A stretch of DNA of 34,142 bases, from contig DAOTVS010000069.1 in assembly GCA_034436375.1 (NCBI GenBank), positions 1 through 34,142 on the forward strand. Direction: 5' to 3'. This stretch comes from DAOTVS01 sp034436375 (GTDB lineage Bacteria; Chloroflexota; Anaerolineae; SpSt-313). Shown here one piece after another: positions 31,086 to 34,142 of the stretch; the stretch's first letter is position 1; each line of letters opens with the position of its first letter. The translations under genes were made by a program, and so were the position numbers. The notes under the pieces were generated by a model. That model ran no database searches. It saw only the letters and a program-made list of their open reading frames with translations, and was not told the origin of the DNA.

Positions 31086-32354
31086 TCATCGGGATACAGC
31101 CCCTTCGCTGCCCTCGGGCGCTGCCTCCTGGCGCTCCTCCTGGCCAAACCGGCGTGTCAGCGGCGCTGCGCTGATGCCATGCGCCACGATCGAGCTGGCC
31201 ACGACCAGGGTGATGATGTCCCAAACGCGCACGATTCCGGTCTGTTCGACGACGAGCGCTCCATAGAACACCGCCGATAACCCCATGGGGCCGAACCAGC
31301 CCGCAAAGGCTGCCTCGCGGCCGGTGTAGATCTGACCCCGCAGGAGGGGCTGCAGCAGCATGAGCGGCGGCAGGCGCCGCAGGCCCAGCACGGCCAATAC
31401 CAGGAAAAAGGCTGGCCAACCCATGGCCGCCCATGCAGAGAGTGGGGCGGCCAGGCCGAGAAGCAGGAAGCTCGGCAGGGTGAAAAACAAGTCGATGGTC
31501 TGTTGGATCTCTGCCTGGTCCTGCTGTACCTCCGGGCAGCCTACTCCTGCAAAGGTGAGGCCGACGATGAAGACAACCAGGATACCGTCGATGTGGAGCA
31601 GTGTCGCCAGCGCCAGGGAGGCAAAGGCCAGCCCGATGGGATACGCCAGCAACCCACCCCGCGTGACCCAATGACGGCGGCTGGACCAATGCAGCAACCT
31701 GGAGGCGCCGTAGCCGATGGGTATGCCAACGGCAACGGCTCCGCCTACCGCCAGCAGCACTGAGTAGATCGCCCAGTGCCCCAGCGCTGCCAGCGCGAAA
31801 GGATAGGTGGCCAATGCGATGCCAATATCCACAAAGGGGAACCCCAGCCCGTCGTTAAAGCCGGATTCTTCGAGCAGCGTATAGCGGATGCGCGCGGGGA
31901 TGTTGCGCTCGGCGGTCGCGCCCTCCGTGATGGTGCGGGCCAGAATGGGATCGGTCGGCGCCAGTGAGGCACCCGCGAGCAGGGCAACCAGCCCGGGTAC
32001 CCGCAGGATGAAGGCAATCAGCAGGCCGGTAATCGCCCACATGATCGGGGTGAGCACCCCCAGCAGGCTGGCCACAGTGCGCCAACGGAAGCGAATGCTC
32101 AGGGGGGGCAGAATGAGCGCGGTTCCGATGAGCCCCTCCGCCAGCGTAAAGCGCGACGCCTGTTCGAGGATAAAGTACTGGTTGCCCCAGGTGCGCAGGT
32201 CAAAGATGCCGCTGACATAGGGCCCAAGGATGACCCCCAACGCAAAGGCGATAAGCGGAGCCGAAACGATAGCTTCCCGGATCCACTTCGAAAAGACGCC
32301 GATGAAGAGGACAATGCCGCCGATCACCAGGAGCATCAAGTTAACCGTCGACAT
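31086..32354 (-). CDS. Cation:proton antiporter (CPA1/NhaP-type)
   Basis: A 422-residue polytopic inner-membrane protein with about 12 hydrophobic helices. ASLAPTDPILARTI near residue 130 has the conserved TDP of the first discontinuous helix, and YTLLEESGFNDGLGFPFV near 160 the ES..ND motif; both are the ion-binding features of CPA1 Na+/H+ exchangers. It trades Na+ (or K+) for H+ and so serves pH and salt balance. The C-terminal tail is short and charged (RRFGQEERQEAAPEGSEG). Start ATG 32354 is chosen because the first helix begins directly after it; the ribosome site is weak (GGGGG, eight bases). The frame opens back to 32402. Confidence 0.88.
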   Translation of the reverse strand: MSTVNLMLLVIGGIVLFIGVFSKWIREAIVSAPLIAFALGVILGPYVSGIFDLRTWGNQYFILEQASRFTLAEGLIGTALILPPLSIRFRWRTVASLLGVLTPIMWAITGLLIAFILRVPGLVALLAGASLAPTDPILARTITEGATAERNIPARIRYTLLEESGFNDGLGFPFVDIGIALATYPFALAALGHWAIYSVLLAVGGAVAVGIPIGYGASRLLHWSSRRHWVTRGGLLAYPIGLAFASLALATLLHIDGILVVFIVGLTFAGVGCPEVQQDQAEIQQTIDLFFTLPSFLLLGLAAPLSAWAAMGWPAFFLVLAVLGLRRLPPLMLLQPLLRGQIYTGREAAFAGWFGPMGLSAVFYGALVVEQTGIVRVWDIITLVVASSIVAHGISAAPLTRRFGQEERQEAAPEGSEGAVSR

Positions 32355-32687
32355 GGTGCGTGCCCCCGCCCTTCCTGTGCCTGTAGTCTGCCCAATCAAC
32401 AAGACGGATGAGCATGGAGCAACTTTTATGCCGTTAACCGGTCGCTGCGCATCGTTGGGCGACCTGTGGGGAGGGTAGAATACGTACGAGGATCATTGGC
32501 CGGGGCGAAACCCGGCGTCGAGGAGCGCCCGAGAAGCCAGGGCGGAATGCGGTGGCCCGCCAAGGTTTCCCGAATTCGTTTTGGCAGGGCAAATTGGCCA
32601 GCCTGGTGCAGCCCTCATACCCGGGGCGGTGGGCGCAGTTGGCTACCGTGTGCTCGATACTGCGGGGATGGATGCAGAGGAATCGCG

Positions 32688-32777
32688 CTAGTGGGCCCCC
32701 GCACTGGTTTTGATGAGTGCCCGCTGCCTACAAGGGAGCAACCGTGACCCATCAAAACCAGTGCGGGAAGCCACTAG
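32688..32777 (-). terminator. Compound hairpin after the URO-D-like gene
   Basis: Inner arms CCCGCACTGGTTTTGATG and CATCAAAACCAGTGCGGG are exact 18-base complements with a 34-base loop; outer arms CTAGTGG and CCACTAG add seven pairs after a 3x3 internal loop. The TAG stop of the URO-D-like gene (32774-32776) lies within the outer arm. The rest of the 32355-32687 gap shows no feature I can support. Confidence 0.5.
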
Positions 32778-33994
32778 CCGTACACCTGGTCGATCACCTG
32801 CCGGGCTATCTGCACCCACTGCCGCACGCGGCTTGGGTCGCCCTGCACCGTCTCGACATCCTTGAGGGTGATATCGACGTGGCACTCGCGGCAAGCCTCA
32901 AGGTCCCGGCGCAGCGTGCGGCGGATGTGCTCCACATCGAACCCGGTGCCCACCATTTCCGTCGGACTGGGCCGGTAACTGAGGACATAATCGGCGCCGA
33001 TCTGCTCGGCGCAGCGGGGGACATCCGCAAAGGGCGATACGGCGATGCGGCGCAGGTTTGGGATCTGGCGTAGCATGTCAATCTTGTGCGTCAGGTCCTC
33101 GCAGCAGCCATAGGCGACGAGGCCGAAATGCCGCAGGATCGGCAGTTGGTACTGGAGCAGAAACTCGTCGTGCATAGTAGGTGAGACGAGGGTGAACTCT
33201 TGCGCGGCCATATAGCCCCACAACTGGCTTCTGCGCACTCCATTGACGTTGGGCGCCGGGTCCGCAAGCTCTTCGGCGTAGGGCATGGCCTGGTTCTGAT
33301 GGGCCGAGAGCCCCCAATCGCCGGCTGCTTCCGCCTGCTCATGTGTGCGCAGGATGCCGTCGCGCATAAAGGCGAGCAGCTCATGCAGCCATGTGGGGCG
33401 ATCCATCATATCCAGCATGAAATGCTCGATGCCCCGCAGGTAGCCGAGGTCGGTGGAGAGGTCGCCAGTCCACATGCGGTAGGCAGGGCCGCGGTCGATA
33501 TTGACCGTGATGATATCGCCGATCGCCTGCTGCAGGCGCTCAACATCCTGCGCCGTCTTTTCCTCGTCGATCTCGTGCCAGGGCGCGCGCAGGCGTGCGA
33601 TGTCCTCCGGCTCCTTGAGGGGGTAATCGACCTTGAAGGATCCCCGCGGCTCGGTGGAGAAGCGGCGCTCACTGCTGACGCCCCAGCCGGTGCAGCGATA
33701 GGTCGCGGGCACGGTCACCCAGGGCTCGAAGATGGAGTCGTCATCGAGGCTATCCCAGAACAGATGATAGCGAAAGAAATCCTCATAGCTCTGCAGGAAA
33801 GGGTCCTCGCACTCTAGCCGGGAGGCGGGCATTTCCTGCCAGGCAAAGGCGCGGACATAGATCAGGGGCCGGCTTCCATGCAGGCTGTTCTGCCGGCGCC
33901 ACAGTGCGCGGCGCGTTTCTTGAGCGGGCTTGTGGCAGATCTCAACATAGCGTGCTGTCAGGTCCCGCAGGATGGCCCGATCGCGTGGGTTCAT
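32774..33994 (-). CDS. Uroporphyrinogen-decarboxylase-superfamily (MtaA/CmuA-like) protein
   Basis: A 406-residue TIM-barrel protein. The second half has the URO-D/methyltransferase pattern: HDEFLLQYQLPILRHFG, then VAYGCCEDLTHKIDML, then IAVSPFADVPRCAEQIG and ADYVLSYRPSPTEM. In MtaA/CmuA enzymes the corresponding HxCG site binds zinc; here it reads YGCCED, so cysteines remain but the His does not. The N-terminal substrate residues of true HemE are not evident, so it is unlikely to make heme. Many such proteins pair with corrinoid proteins for methyl transfer; the only B12 protein in the window is 18 kb away. ATG 33994 (GAGG upstream) overlaps the preceding stop as ATGA. Confidence 0.75.
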   Translation of the reverse strand: MNPRDRAILRDLTARYVEICHKPAQETRRALWRRQNSLHGSRPLIYVRAFAWQEMPASRLECEDPFLQSYEDFFRYHLFWDSLDDDSIFEPWVTVPATYRCTGWGVSSERRFSTEPRGSFKVDYPLKEPEDIARLRAPWHEIDEEKTAQDVERLQQAIGDIITVNIDRGPAYRMWTGDLSTDLGYLRGIEHFMLDMMDRPTWLHELLAFMRDGILRTHEQAEAAGDWGLSAHQNQAMPYAEELADPAPNVNGVRRSQLWGYMAAQEFTLVSPTMHDEFLLQYQLPILRHFGLVAYGCCEDLTHKIDMLRQIPNLRRIAVSPFADVPRCAEQIGADYVLSYRPSPTEMVGTGFDVEHIRRTLRRDLEACRECHVDITLKDVETVQGDPSRVRQWVQIARQVIDQVYG

Positions 33995-34142
33995 GCTGGA
34001 TCCTCTGCGGCTGCGCCCGAGCGCTCGGGCCGCGCAAGCCCGATCCTTTCCAGTGCACGCTGGAGGATGAGATGCACGTGGGGCTGACGCAGCCCTGTGA
34101 TCTCGGCGATTTCGTCGTCGCTGAGGCCGCCCCCGAGTTTCA
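33991..34142 (-). CDS. Sigma-70 region-4-like C-terminus, partial
   Basis: The last 50 codons of a gene that enters from the right edge. It reads LGGGLSDDEIAEITGLRQPH then VHLILQRALERIGLARPE, close to the region 4 helix-turn-helix of sigma factors ('GLSxxEIAxxLGLsxgTVxxxLxRAlxrLr'). Its TGA overlaps the ATG of the URO-D-like gene by four bases (ATGA), so the two are translated together. With only the end visible it could also be another LuxR/sigma-type regulator. Confidence 0.45.
   Translation of the reverse strand, partial: KLGGGLSDDEIAEITGLRQPHVHLILQRALERIGLARPERSGAAAEDPA

Noticed and set aside
18583..32777. Intergenic inverted repeats as MITEs or other mobile elements
   Set aside because: The arms share no sequence with each other, no target-site duplications are seen and all sit at gene ends.

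Overview
The window is a GC-rich, densely coded bacterial chromosome segment. The gene content best fits a member of the Chloroflexota, Anaerolineae-like. Pointers are a DarA-type cyclic-di-AMP receptor, a large PTPS-related membrane protein with beta-sandwich tail repeats, an HpnI-like glycosyltransferase, URO-D-superfamily and M28-type metabolic proteins, and frequent GTG/TTG starts behind strong AGGAGG-type ribosome binding sites. The phylum is an inference from gene content and style; there is no rRNA or marker gene here. I found no tRNA, rRNA, CRISPR array, transposase or phage gene.

Layout: (1) 1-7015: a partial M28-like aminopeptidase, a class I/II aminotransferase, a convergent class III aminotransferase with a long N-terminal extension, and a P-type cation ATPase. 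(2) 7016-7925: a gene-poor stretch with dispersed-repeat fragments and an orphan Phd-like antitoxin. (3) 7925-11816: a 1071-residue membrane protein and a convergent HPP-family membrane protein. (4) 12153-16159: a nitrilase-family amidase with a structured leader, then a leftward run of PadR regulator, DarA c-di-AMP receptor, a small 'plasmid-related' family protein and a B12-binding mutase-like protein. (5) 16241-24631: a leftward carbohydrate block: PHP-domain phosphoesterase coupled to an MDR dehydrogenase, an (alpha/alpha)6-barrel sugar enzyme, a beta-phosphoglucomutase::GH65 phosphorylase fusion, and a GT4 glycosyltransferase. (6) 24926-34142: a CBS-pair protein, an AI-2E-type transporter diverging from an LPG-synthase-like flippase, a radical SAM protein, an HpnI-like GT2, a CPA1 Na+/H+ antiporter, a URO-D-like protein, and the coupled end of a sigma-region-4-like gene.

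Functional reading: the GH65/phosphomutase fusion would phosphorolyse an alpha-disaccharide and convert the beta-sugar-1-phosphate to the 6-phosphate. The neighbouring GT4 and the alpha/alpha barrel could make, trim or isomerise related sugars. PadR and DarA form a two-gene unit with a promoter and overlapping palindromic operator. ATPase, antiporter, HPP protein and DarA suggest attention to ion homeostasis, but they are not one operon.

The most distinctive non-coding feature is a set of strong, mutually unrelated intergenic hairpins at gene ends, mostly lacking a U-tract. The extreme case is a perfect 38-bp stem at 27974-28055 that contains a stop codon. Several sigma70-type promoters could be placed by eye, with spacings of 16-18 bp.
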